Assembly (NCBI GenBank): GCA_052387095.1
Contig: JBQTJN010000035.1
Coordinates: forward strand, 1-19,227
Length of the DNA: 19,227 nt
Direction of reading: 5' to 3'
DNA from: JBQTJN01 sp052387095
GTDB lineage: Bacteria; Pseudomonadota; Alphaproteobacteria; Micavibrionales; Micavibrionaceae
Made by a program: the position numbers and the translations under genes. This document shows positions 8,551 through 15,692 of the stretch, piece after piece. The number at the start of each line of letters is the position of its first letter. Within the stretch, counting starts at the first letter, position 1. The notes beneath the pieces are model-generated. The model ran no database searches. It had not been told where the DNA came from and saw only the letters and a list, made by a program, of their open reading frames with translations.

Positions 8551-8576
8551 AAAAAGGGCACCCGCAAGCGCTCTTT
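8551..8576 (-). terminator. Probable terminator after glutamine synthetase
   Basis: Read on the minus strand just after the glutamine synthetase stop, AAAAG-A-GCGC, a six-base loop and GTGC-C-CTTTTT form an imperfect stem (one A/C mismatch, one G/T pair) followed by a T-rich run. The A run at the other end could make it work in both directions. The rest of the 180-base gap to gspE (8422-8550) is AT-rich. It must hold the gspE promoter unless the operon is read from glutamine synthetase, but I see no convincing -35/-10 pair there. Confidence 0.55.
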
Positions 8577-8601
8577 TCTTTGTCTTTTCAACGTTAAACG
8601 G

Positions 8602-9714
8602 CTATTCGGCCGCAATAGCGAACTTGGCGTCTTTTCTCGGCCACGAAGTGAATTTCATCACCGATTCCGGTGTGCCGCACACGGTGGTGCAGATACGCGC
8701 TGTGACCAGGTACGGATCAGCATTGGCGCCCGGACGGCGGTCTTCGAAATAACCGTACCCTTTCGCGGCAACCTGCGCCGGGATACGGATCGAACAGCCG
8801 CGGTCGGCATTGCCGACGCGGAAGGTGTTGATGTCGCATGTTTCGTGACGGCCGGTCAGGCGGGCTGCAAGGTCATGCCCGTAGAGCGCGATATGCTCCT
8901 TGTGCTTGCCTTCCAGCTTTTTCATGGCGTCTGCAATAGCGGCCCTGCCTTTGGATGCGTCACGCGTTTCTTTGGTCGAGAAATTCGTGTGCATCCCGGT
9001 CCCGTTCCAGTCACCTTGAACAGGCTTGTTCTCGGTCGAAACCGTGACGCCGTAATCCTCGGCAACTCTGTAGAGCAGCCAGCGGCCGAGCCATGTGTGG
9101 TCGCAGGCCGTAAGCGCATCGGCGGATTCTTTCGCATCGCCCCGGAAACCAATCTGGAATTCCCACTGGCCCGGCATGACCTCGGCATTAAGACCGTAAT
9201 ACAGCAAGCCGGCTTCCATGCAGGCAATCGCATGGTCTTCGACGACCTCGCGGCCGAATGCTTCATCAGCGCCGACGCCACAGTAATAAGGACCTTGCGG
9301 ACGCGGGAAACCGTATTCTGGCCAGCCCAGAGGCTGACGGCCCTGGAAGAATGTGTATTCCTGTTCGAAACCGCACCACGGCTCATGCTTGTCCGCACCG
9401 GCGGCCAGCACTTCTCTCAACTGCGCGCGCGAATTGGATTCATGCGGCGTACCATCCGGGTTGTTGACTTCGCAAAGAACGAGCCAGTTACCATCACCGC
9501 GGATCGGATCAGGTACCGCACGTGCGGGCTTCAGCAGACAGTCTGAATCTTGACCGGTCGCCTGGTTGGTGGAAGAGCCGTCAAAGCTCCACTCCGGGAA
9601 GTCGTCGATCGACGGGTTACTGCCAACCTTGACGACCCGCGCCTTGGATCTCAGATGACGTGTTGGCAGATTGCCGTCCATCCATATGTATTCTGCAAGC
9701 TTGAATTGTGACAT
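8602..9714 (-). CDS. glnII: Glutamine synthetase type II (eukaryotic-type, GSII)
   Basis: The enzyme makes glutamine from glutamate, ammonia and ATP in the cytosol. I start it at ATG 9714 (370 residues, normal for GSII); AAGGAG lies ten bases upstream, and an upstream in-frame extension to 9795 has no family counterpart. GSII hallmarks are present in order: WSFDGSST (42-49), the metal-binding EQEY (117-120), NAEVMPGQWEFQIG (176-189), DWNGTGMHTNFST (235-247) and EDRRPGANADPY (324-335). The length and motifs differ from the 470-residue GSI, and no adenylylation segment is expected. Among bacteria GSII is best known from rhizobia, Frankia and Streptomyces, usually beside a GSI; whether this genome also has GSI cannot be seen. 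The gene appears to be its own unit, divergent from the small-protein operon. Confidence 0.95.
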   Translation of the reverse strand: MSQFKLAEYIWMDGNLPTRHLRSKARVVKVGSNPSIDDFPEWSFDGSSTNQATGQDSDCLLKPARAVPDPIRGDGNWLVLCEVNNPDGTPHESNSRAQLREVLAAGADKHEPWCGFEQEYTFFQGRQPLGWPEYGFPRPQGPYYCGVGADEAFGREVVEDHAIACMEAGLLYYGLNAEVMPGQWEFQIGFRGDAKESADALTACDHTWLGRWLLYRVAEDYGVTVSTENKPVQGDWNGTGMHTNFSTKETRDASKGRAAIADAMKKLEGKHKEHIALYGHDLAARLTGRHETCDINTFRVGNADRGCSIRIPAQVAAKGYGYFEDRRPGANADPYLVTARICTTVCGTPESVMKFTSWPRKDAKFAIAAE

Positions 9715-9920
9715 GTGCAAGAGTCTCCTTGGTTCAACTTTTGTTATTAGAATTACTGCCTGCTTAGGAGATTCTAGGGGAACTTGCAAGGCCAATTGCC
9801 CGTTAGAAATACTGTATATACCGCATATTTTAGTCAGTTACCGGAATACCGGAATACAGAAAAGGGGCTGGCAATGGACGTGGGGAGAGCGTAGTTTTAG
9901 GTATTAATAAGGAGATTCCA

Positions 9921-10094
9921 ATGCAAAATAATAAGGGACTATTGATCATTATCGCTCTCGTGGTTGTGGCAATTCTCGCCTACCTCGTCGGTACCCGCAG
10001 CGGTGATGACGGGTTCAACATCAAAAAAGGCGATTCTGTCGGCGAAGTTCTTCAGGAAGTCGGTGACGAGATCGACGACGCGACCACGAACTAG
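9921..10094 (+). CDS. 57-residue single-span membrane protein, first gene of the lipid kinase operon
   Basis: An ATG at 9921, preceded by AAGGAG about seven bases upstream, opens a 57-codon frame ending in TAG one base before the lipid kinase ATG (TAGATG). The product starts MQNNKG, has one strongly hydrophobic segment at about residues 7-24 (LLIIIALVVVAILAYLVG), and then a short soluble tail of about 33 residues that is markedly acidic (SVGEVLQEVGDEIDDATTN). The strong ribosome binding site and exact junction with the next gene make it very likely real despite its size. I do not recognise the family. It may be an inner-membrane partner or regulator of the downstream lipid kinase, but this is inference from position only. 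The 206-base gap before it, shared with the divergent glutamine synthetase gene, must hold promoters for both; I could not single one out. Confidence 0.75.
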   Translation: MQNNKGLLIIIALVVVAILAYLVGTRSGDDGFNIKKGDSVGEVLQEVGDEIDDATTN

Positions 10095-11003
10095 ATGCCC
10101 TTCCTAGTTTTAGTAAACCGCAACTCCGGCCGTATTTTAAAAGAGGGCCGGAAGGTTTTCGCTGCGCGCCTGCTCGAAGCTATGGGCAACGAGTTGGGGA
10201 TTATCGAATTTTTCTCGCCACGCCACCTTGAAATCGCTCTCCGAAAATTCAACGGCTCCGGAAAGCTGCTGATTGCTGGCGGCGATGGTACGATCGCGTC
10301 CGCCGCATCCATTCTCGGCCAGAAAAAAATTCCTTTTGGGATTCTACCGCTGGGCACAATGAACCTCTTTGCCAAGGATCTCGATCTGCCCGTGGATCCC
10401 TATGAATGCGCCGCGCGCTATAAAAACCATGAAATGCGCAGCATCGACATGGCGTCCGTGAATGACCGCGTTTTCCTCTGCAATGTCATGCTGGGCGCCG
10501 GTGTGAGCATCGCACGGCAGCGCGAGGCGGAACGCGAAACGAAAAGTATCTTAAAATGGATTCGACTGGGACGTGCGCTGATAAAAAAACTGGGGTCGCC
10601 CAAACTTTATAAATTTAGCTTTCACTACGAAGGGCAGAAAGTGAAAGAGGAGATTAAATCCGCCGTTGTCTCCAATAATAAATATATGGCCGAACCGGGG
10701 CTGCAGAACAGCCTGAAGAAAGCTTCGCTGACTCATGGCAAGCTCAGCATTTATACAGTGCACACGCAAGGCACTTTACAAAGCCTGACGCTGCTCGCAA
10801 AGCTGGCATTGGGTTTCTGGCAGAATGACCCGGCGATCGAGAATTTTGATACGCCCCAGCTTAAAGTGACGAATGGTCATGGCATTATATCGATTCTGGT
10901 GGATGGCGAGCCGGTTCGCATGTCCACGCCGCTTATGTTCAAAATCGAACCGCTGGCGCTGGAACTGATTGTTCCTGTGCCGGTTCCGGAAATTATAGAA
11001 TGA
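10095..11003 (+). CDS. YegS/diacylglycerol kinase-family lipid kinase
   Basis: The product has 302 residues. It begins with the catalytic domain of the DAGK family: a first beta strand FLVLVNRNSG, then LLIAGGDGTIASAAS with the nucleotide-binding GGDGT at 62-66, and the conserved ILPLGTMNLFAKDLDLP (83-99). The C-terminal beta-sandwich part includes LVDGEPVRMSTP, typical of YegS-like and sphingosine-kinase-like enzymes. These phosphorylate a lipid such as diacylglycerol, using ATP, at the inner face of the membrane; the exact substrate here is unknown. Its ATG follows the stop of the small membrane protein directly, with no room for its own ribosome binding site outside that gene, and its stop overlaps the phosphoesterase start as ATGA. 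The three genes are therefore probably translated as one coupled unit. Confidence 0.92.
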   Translation: MPFLVLVNRNSGRILKEGRKVFAARLLEAMGNELGIIEFFSPRHLEIALRKFNGSGKLLIAGGDGTIASAASILGQKKIPFGILPLGTMNLFAKDLDLPVDPYECAARYKNHEMRSIDMASVNDRVFLCNVMLGAGVSIARQREAERETKSILKWIRLGRALIKKLGSPKLYKFSFHYEGQKVKEEIKSAVVSNNKYMAEPGLQNSLKKASLTHGKLSIYTVHTQGTLQSLTLLAKLALGFWQNDPAIENFDTPQLKVTNGHGIISILVDGEPVRMSTPLMFKIEPLALELIVPVPVPEIIE

Positions 11004-11767
11004 AAATAGTTCATATCTCCGACATGCATTTCGGCGCGGAACTGGATCATATGGTTCCTATCCTGGAATCATGTATAGCCGAACTCGAACCTGATCTTGT
11101 AGTCGCAAGCGGCGATTTCACGCAGAACGGCACGGCGAGGGAATTCCAGGTCGCGCGCGATTTTCTCAATGGCCTCAGCGCACCCGTATTCTGCATCCCC
11201 GGCAATCATGACGTACCACGTCTTAATTTGATGCTACGCCTTCTGCAGCCTTATAAATTATATAAAAAATATATTGCAAAAGATCTCTCTCCTGTTTTTG
11301 AAAATGATGTCGCCCGCATTGCCGGCTTCAATTCTGCGCGGCGCGCCCTGCCCCACTGGAACTGGGCGAACGGCGCAGTTTCGGCATCCCAGCGTCACGC
11401 CATTCAAAAATTATTTAAAGAGGCCGGTGGAAAATATAGAATCTGCGTCTTCCACCACCCGCTGCACCGTGCGGCGGAATCCCCGCTCAAGGTCAAGGTT
11501 TTCGGTACAAAAAGAACCCTGCACACGCTGAATGATCTTCATATCGACATAGTTCTGACAGGCCATGTGCACCACGCCTCTGTCGACGCCGTGGATGACA
11601 TGGTTTTTGTCAGCGCCTCAACGGCCATCTCGCGCCGCACACGCATGCAAAACAACGGGTTCAACGTTATTGAATTGAATGATGAGTTTTTTGAAATCCG
11701 GCATTTCGTTTTCGACAAGGATAAGTTTGTTGAAAACGGTACCGTTCGTCATAAAAAGAACCGCTGA
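11000..11767 (+). CDS. Calcineurin-like metallophosphoesterase
   Basis: The product has 255 residues with the complete dinuclear-metal signature of the family: SDMHFG (Asp8, His10), SGDFT (Asp39), GNHD (Asn69-His70), FHHP (His152) and TGHVHH (His189, His191). There is no signal peptide or membrane span, so it acts in the cytoplasm or at the membrane face. Relatives include the cyclic-AMP phosphodiesterase CpdA and UDP-diacylglucosamine pyrophosphatases. The coupling to a lipid kinase (ATGA overlap) suggests a phospholipid or other lipid phosphate substrate rather than cAMP, but this is inference. Its TGA stop touches the TAA stop of the convergent DJ-1-like gene with no base between, and no terminator is visible at the junction. 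Confidence 0.9.
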   Translation: MKIVHISDMHFGAELDHMVPILESCIAELEPDLVVASGDFTQNGTAREFQVARDFLNGLSAPVFCIPGNHDVPRLNLMLRLLQPYKLYKKYIAKDLSPVFENDVARIAGFNSARRALPHWNWANGAVSASQRHAIQKLFKEAGGKYRICVFHHPLHRAAESPLKVKVFGTKRTLHTLNDLHIDIVLTGHVHHASVDAVDDMVFVSASTAISRRTRMQNNGFNVIELNDEFFEIRHFVFDKDKFVENGTVRHKKNR

Positions 11768-12499
11768 TTACGCCGCTTCATCCTTACTTTGCTTCTGATC
11801 GATATAGGGTGAAATTCCCACAGCGCGCAGGATCGTATTGGCAACCAGCTCTGTCGAAGCCGGGTTCTGCCCCGTAATGATGCGGCCGTCATCAACCACA
11901 ATCGCCTGGAATGGCTCGGCATGTTCAAAGATCGCGCCGAGATCATGCAGCTTGGTTTCCAGCAAAAACGGCACAACCTTATCCTTCTTGACCTTACGCT
12001 CCTCCTCATCCGTGAAGCAGTTAATACGGTGATTTTTAATCAGCGGCTGGCCTTCGGTATCTTTCGCCTTTACAAAACCGGCGGCGCCGTGACAGATGGC
12101 AGCAATAATTTTCTCCTGCTTCCAGATTTTTTCCAGCGCATTCTGCAAGCCCTTGCTCTCCGGAAAATCCCACATTGTGCCGTGGCCGCCGGGCAGGAAA
12201 ATGCCCTCATAGCCTTTCACATCGACATCATCAATTTTCTTGGTGGATTTCAGTTTTTTCATGGCGGCGGCATCTTTTTTGAACCGCGTCACGCTGTCGG
12301 CAGGATCTTTCAGAAAATTTGGATCAACCGGCGGCTCCCCGCCCTTGATCGAAGCGATATCCACCTCTACGCCGTGATCTTCGAGAATATAATAAGGGTC
12401 CGACATCTCGGAAAAATGGAAGCCGGTTTTTTCACCGGTATCGCCAAGCTGATCGTGCGAAGTCAGGACGAACAGGAATTTCACTTTTACGGGAGGCAT
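11768..12499 (-). CDS. DJ-1/PfpI-family protein (Hsp31-like class I glutamine amidotransferase fold)
   Basis: I start this at ATG 12499 (243 residues), with AAAGGA about six bases upstream, rather than at an in-frame codon near 12553. The nucleophile elbow is AAICHGAAGF with Cys136 and His137, and GGHGTMWDFPE (104-114) precedes it. An N-terminal Glu at about 31 (GFHFSEMSDPYYIL) completes the usual active-site set of this superfamily. The 243-residue length and the sequence IKGGEPPVDP fit the larger Hsp31/YDR533C-like branch. Its members have been described as chaperones, glyoxalase III or protein deglycases. Which activity applies here cannot be read from sequence. There is no signal peptide. 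The gene stands alone on its strand; downstream it abuts the phosphoesterase gene tail to tail. Confidence 0.9.
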   Translation of the reverse strand: MPPVKVKFLFVLTSHDQLGDTGEKTGFHFSEMSDPYYILEDHGVEVDIASIKGGEPPVDPNFLKDPADSVTRFKKDAAAMKKLKSTKKIDDVDVKGYEGIFLPGGHGTMWDFPESKGLQNALEKIWKQEKIIAAICHGAAGFVKAKDTEGQPLIKNHRINCFTDEEERKVKKDKVVPFLLETKLHDLGAIFEHAEPFQAIVVDDGRIITGQNPASTELVANTILRAVGISPYIDQKQSKDEAA

Positions 12500-12532
12500 A
12501 ATTAATCCTTTCAATACGTTGTATTGTTCTAA

Positions 12533-12558
12533 GCCAACATTTAAGGCCAACATTTAAG
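12533..12558. repeat. Tandem 13-base direct repeat
   Basis: GCCAACATTTAAG occurs twice in direct succession. It lies between the DJ-1-like gene start and the tRNA, just beyond the tRNA's 3' end. I see no coding role. It may be a slippage duplication. Confidence 0.7.
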
Positions 12559-12580
12559 AACCCCCTTCGGTTCCTTTAAA
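12553..12580 (-). terminator. Weak hairpin downstream of the tRNA, possible terminator
   Basis: On the minus strand, GAACC, a six-base loop and GGTTC form a five-pair stem. TTTAA and TTAAA extend it on both sides across a two-base bulge. The T run after it is short and broken, so termination is plausible but not assured. It lies 49 bases past the tRNA's CCA end. Confidence 0.35.
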
Positions 12581-12628
12581 TCTACGTCTAAAAGGAATAA
12601 TATAAATCTTTGATTCGCAAAAAAATAG

Positions 12629-12705
12629 TGGTGGGCCCGGAGGGACTTGAACCCCCGACCAATCCGTTATGAGCGGACTGCTCTAACCAACTGAGCTACA
12701 GGCCC
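12629..12705 (-). tRNA. tRNA with CAT anticodon, probably tRNA-Ile2 (AUA, lysidine)
   Basis: The 77-base gene folds into a complete cloverleaf and encodes its own CCA. The acceptor stem is GGGCCTG with CGGGCCC, the D arm is GCTC/GAGC, and the anticodon stem is GTCCG/CGGAT around loop CTCATAA. The T arm is GGGGG-TTCAAGT-CCCTC (one G/T pair). The anticodon CAT could be initiator, elongator Met or Ile2. The first acceptor pair is G-C, so it is not an initiator of the usual bacterial type. Pairs C4-G69 and C5-G68 are those recognised by the lysidine synthetase TilS in E. coli tRNA-Ile2, which favours Ile2 over elongator Met. It follows the exported-protein gene by 35 bases on the same strand and may be co-transcribed with it. 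Confidence 0.95.
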
Positions 12706-12740
12706 TGCTTTTCAAGAATAAGAGTAAAGAGTTAAGATTG

Positions 12741-13379
12741 CTACTGGCTTTTCTTAGGCGTGGGTGGCAAGGCGGCCGGCTTGGCACCCTTCGCCGCGGC
12801 GGAGGCTTTCATTTTAGCTTCTTCCCGCTGCAACCAGGCATCGATCGCGGGGATATGCGGCTTGATCGCTTCCTTGTTGGCTGCCGGCGCGGCATTCACT
12901 ATCTTCAGCATGGATGTCGCCTGCTCGATCTGCGCCTTGGCCTGCGGCGGCAGCTTTGCTTTCATCTCCGGCGGCAGCTTCGCCATCGCCTGCATCGCTT
13001 CCATGTTCTTGCCCTGCATTTTCGTGGCGAGATAAGCCTGCATCACGCTGTCTCCGACATTGGCCCAGATTTCCGGCGTGGCAAATCCGTGCTTGGATAC
13101 AACGCCGCTGAGCGCCGTGTAATCGGGCGGGAATTGTGATTTGAGCGCGACAACGCCCTTTGTATAAGGTGTGAACTGGGACTCGCCCGGTTTCGGCCGG
13201 ACCGCTTTTTCAAGCGCCTTGTCCTTGCCCTCTTTCTGCATCTTCGTGCTGAACGCCTCGATGTCGGGAATGGCGTTTGTGAATTGCTTCACCTGGTCGG
13301 AGGTCAGGGTAGCGGCGAATGCCGGTGAAAAACCTGCCGTCAGGATGATGGCAGTAACGATGAGTGTTAAAAAACGCAT
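12741..13379 (-). CDS. Exported protein of unknown function
   Basis: The product has 212 residues with a classical signal peptide (MRFLTLIVTAIILTAGFSPAFA, cleavage after Ala22). The mature part is predicted mostly helical, rich in Ala, Lys, Gln and Met, with an internal stretch around the motif KLPPEMKAKLPPQAKAQIEQ. It ends in a Lys/Ala/Pro tail (KGAKPAALPPTPKKSQ). I recognise no catalytic motif or named domain. A periplasmic location is the only firm inference. It has its own promoter candidate 31-59 bases upstream of the ATG and stands alone, with the tRNA 35 bases downstream on the same strand. Confidence 0.85.
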   Translation of the reverse strand: MRFLTLIVTAIILTAGFSPAFAATLTSDQVKQFTNAIPDIEAFSTKMQKEGKDKALEKAVRPKPGESQFTPYTKGVVALKSQFPPDYTALSGVVSKHGFATPEIWANVGDSVMQAYLATKMQGKNMEAMQAMAKLPPEMKAKLPPQAKAQIEQATSMLKIVNAAPAANKEAIKPHIPAIDAWLQREEAKMKASAAAKGAKPAALPPTPKKSQ

Positions 13380-13409
13380 GGGATTCTTTCTTTTTTAAGC
13401 CTGCTGTTC

Positions 13410-13438
13410 TCAATAGACCGAAGAATTAACGATTTCAA
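13410..13438 (-). promoter_or_regulatory. Sigma-70 promoter for the exported-protein gene
   Basis: On the minus strand TTGAAA (13438-13433) is separated by 17 bases from TATTGA (13415-13410). Transcription would start about 24 bases before the ATG at 13379. A second -10-like TATAAT at 13482-13487 on the same strand lacks a good -35 box. The 161-base region 13380-13540 holds nothing else except the palindrome next to the rpoD stop. Confidence 0.5.
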
Positions 13439-13520
13439 CAACGAATAACCTTCGTTTAAGACTAACCATGTTTATTTTCATATTATAGGATGGGATGTTT
13501 CTGCGTATCCTGTAATCAGA

Positions 13521-13540
13521 TGTGATCGAAAAAAATCACA
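13521..13540. other. Palindrome directly after the rpoD stop codon
   Basis: TGTGAT, eight bases and ATCACA; the outermost base touches the rpoD stop. On the minus strand the loop is T-rich, but no T run follows the stem, so it is a poor intrinsic terminator. The stem may instead protect the rpoD transcript's 3' end. Confidence 0.4.
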
Positions 13541-15634
13541 TTACGTATCCAGAAAACTCCGCAGCTTCCGCGAACGACTCGGATGCTTCAGTTTACGAAG
13601 CGCTTTAGCCTCAATCTGACGAATACGCTCCCGAGTAACATTGAACTGCTGCCCTACCTCTTCCAGCGTGTGGTCGGTATTCATACCGATTCCAAAGCGC
13701 ATGCGCAGCACCCGTTCCTCGCGCGGCGTCAGGGACGCCAGCACGCGCGTCGTGGTTTCGCGCAAGTTAGAGTGAATGGCGGAGTCGATCGGCTGCAAAG
13801 CGTTCTTGTCTTCAATGAAATCACCCAGTGAAGAATCTTCCTCATCGCCGATCGGTGTTTCGAGCGAAACAGGCTCCTTCGCAATTTTCAAAACCTTGCG
13901 CACCTTGTCGAGCGGCATGTGCAGGCGCACGGAAAGCTCTTCCGGCGTCGGCTCACGGCCGATTTCGTGCATCATCTGGCGCGTCGTGCGCACCAGCTTG
14001 TTAATGGTCTCAATCATGTGCACCGGAATGCGGATCGTGCGCGCCTGGTCGGCGATGGAACGTGTAATCGCCTGGCGAATCCACCATGTCGCGTAGGTGG
14101 AGAATTTGTAGCCGCGGCGGTATTCAAATTTATCAACCGCCTTCATCAGGCCGATATTTCCTTCCTGGATCAGGTCAAGGAACTGCAGGCCGCGGTTCGT
14201 ATATTTCTTAGCGATGGAAATCACGAGACGTAAGTTAGCCTCGACCATTTCCTTCTTGGCGCGCCCGGCTTCCCGCTCGCCCTTCTGCACCGTGGAGACG
14301 ATGCGGCGGAATTCCTTGATCGGCAGCATGGATTCTTCGGAGATCGAGGAAATCTGTTCGCGGATTTTCTTGATGTCATCCGCGTGTTTATCGGCGAACT
14401 TGATCCAGCCTTTGGCCTTGAGTTTTTTAATTTTCGTCGCCCAGCGCGGGTCGAGTTCGTAACCGTAATAGTTCGTCAAAAATTCTTCGCGCTTGACGCC
14501 GCAATCCGTCGCAAGACGCAACATCTTGCCCTCTAAGCTGACCAGTTCGCGGTTCATGCCGTACAGACGGTCAATCAGCTGTTCGATCCTGGGATTGCTG
14601 AGGTGAACCTCGTTCATCAGCTCAACCATTTCGTCGCGCAGCTTGCTGTATTTTTTATTAGTCGGCTCGGGTGGCTCCTTGCCCTTGTGAATATGCTCGA
14701 GACGCTCTTCCTGCGCCTTCTGCATTTTCTTATAAGTTTTATGAATCTTGCTGAAGCTCTCAAATACCTGCGGCAGAAGCTGTTCTTCCATAGCAGAAAG
14801 CGATAAGTTGTTCTCATCGTCGTCTTCGGTGCCCTCACCGCCTTCGGACGGTTCTTTTTCAGCATCTCCGTCACGCGGCGTGGCAGGCGCAACAACGGCA
14901 TTATTAGCACCATCGGGCCCCTCGTTCAGCGTGGCATCAAGGTCAATAACCTCGCGCAGGAGAATATCGCCCTTCTGCAGCGCATTGTACCAGGCAATGA
15001 TGGATTCAATCGCGAGCGGGCTTTCGCAGATCCCGCCGATCATCAGTTCGCGGCCCGCCTCGATGCGCTTGGCAATCGCGATTTCGCCTTCGCGGGACAG
15101 AAGTTCGACTGCGCCCATTTCGCGTAAATACATCCGTACAGGATCGTCCGTGCGGCCCGTATCGTCGGACGTGATGTTACCACCGGCTTCATAATCGCCG
15201 GCTTTTTCATCGTCAGCCGGTTTTTCCTCTTCGGCTTCCGCAGCGTCGTCTTCGCTTTCGACAAGCTGGATGCCGATATCGGAAAACGTCGTCATCGCAT
15301 CTTCAATCTGCTCCGATGAAAATTCTTCGGCCGGCAGGGATTTGTTGATCTGGTCGTAGGTCAGGAAACCTTTGGTTTTACCGGCTTTAACCAGCTTCTT
15401 GACGATCGTCTCAAGCGACGCACCGCCGGTTTTGGTTGTCTCTGCCGCATCATCTTCGGGCTCTTCCCGTTTTGCGGTTACAACTTTTTTGACCGCTTTC
15501 TTCACGGCAACGTTGCTTTGCTTGGTTGTTTTGACCGGAGCTTGTTTAACCGGCGCTTTTTTGGCGACAGCCTTCACAGGTTTTGCAGCTTTCGCCGCCT
15601 TCGCGTTTTTCGCCGTTTTTAAATTTTTAGCCAT
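13541..15634 (-). CDS. rpoD: Primary sigma factor RpoD (sigma-70)
   Basis: The product has 697 residues. It holds region 1.1 (about 73-127; KTKGFLTYDQINKSLP), region 1.2 (163-195; DPVRMYLREMGAVELLSREG) and a long acidic non-conserved region (about 200-440). Region 2 (455-535; DLIQEGNIGLMKAVDKFEYR and YATWWIRQAITRSIADQART) contacts the -10 element. Region 3 is at 535-610, and region 4 (635-697; LTPREERVLRMRFG and VTRERIRQIEAKALRKLKHP) contacts the -35 element. All core motifs are intact. The odd part is the first 56 residues: 17 lysines, no acidic residue, and AK/KA repeats like the tail of a histone H1-like protein. Such a tail is not part of the usual sigma-70. The gene follows dnaG by 58 bases, the standard macromolecular synthesis order, with no terminator between; a weak AGAAG precedes the ATG. 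Confidence 0.97.
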   Translation of the reverse strand: MAKNLKTAKNAKAAKAAKPVKAVAKKAPVKQAPVKTTKQSNVAVKKAVKKVVTAKREEPEDDAAETTKTGGASLETIVKKLVKAGKTKGFLTYDQINKSLPAEEFSSEQIEDAMTTFSDIGIQLVESEDDAAEAEEEKPADDEKAGDYEAGGNITSDDTGRTDDPVRMYLREMGAVELLSREGEIAIAKRIEAGRELMIGGICESPLAIESIIAWYNALQKGDILLREVIDLDATLNEGPDGANNAVVAPATPRDGDAEKEPSEGGEGTEDDDENNLSLSAMEEQLLPQVFESFSKIHKTYKKMQKAQEERLEHIHKGKEPPEPTNKKYSKLRDEMVELMNEVHLSNPRIEQLIDRLYGMNRELVSLEGKMLRLATDCGVKREEFLTNYYGYELDPRWATKIKKLKAKGWIKFADKHADDIKKIREQISSISEESMLPIKEFRRIVSTVQKGEREAGRAKKEMVEANLRLVISIAKKYTNRGLQFLDLIQEGNIGLMKAVDKFEYRRGYKFSTYATWWIRQAITRSIADQARTIRIPVHMIETINKLVRTTRQMMHEIGREPTPEELSVRLHMPLDKVRKVLKIAKEPVSLETPIGDEEDSSLGDFIEDKNALQPIDSAIHSNLRETTTRVLASLTPREERVLRMRFGIGMNTDHTLEEVGQQFNVTRERIRQIEAKALRKLKHPSRSRKLRSFLDT

Positions 15635-15692
15635 TCGTTTTAACTTCTAATTTCCCGATTAAATCCCGATGTGATGATTGTTCCGGACAAAC

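Noticed and set aside
9715..9795. N-terminal extension of glutamine synthetase by 27 codons
   Set aside because: GSII proteins begin near the MSQFKLAEYIW stretch, and AAGGAG is correctly placed for the ATG at 9714.
9839..9856. Short tandem repeat ACCGGAAT twice upstream of the small-protein operon
   Set aside because: Two copies of eight bases are too little to call an operator without more evidence.
13521..13540. CRP-like operator TGTGA...TCACA after rpoD
   Set aside because: The spacing between half sites is ten bases rather than the six of CRP/FNR sites, and it lies at a gene 3' end.
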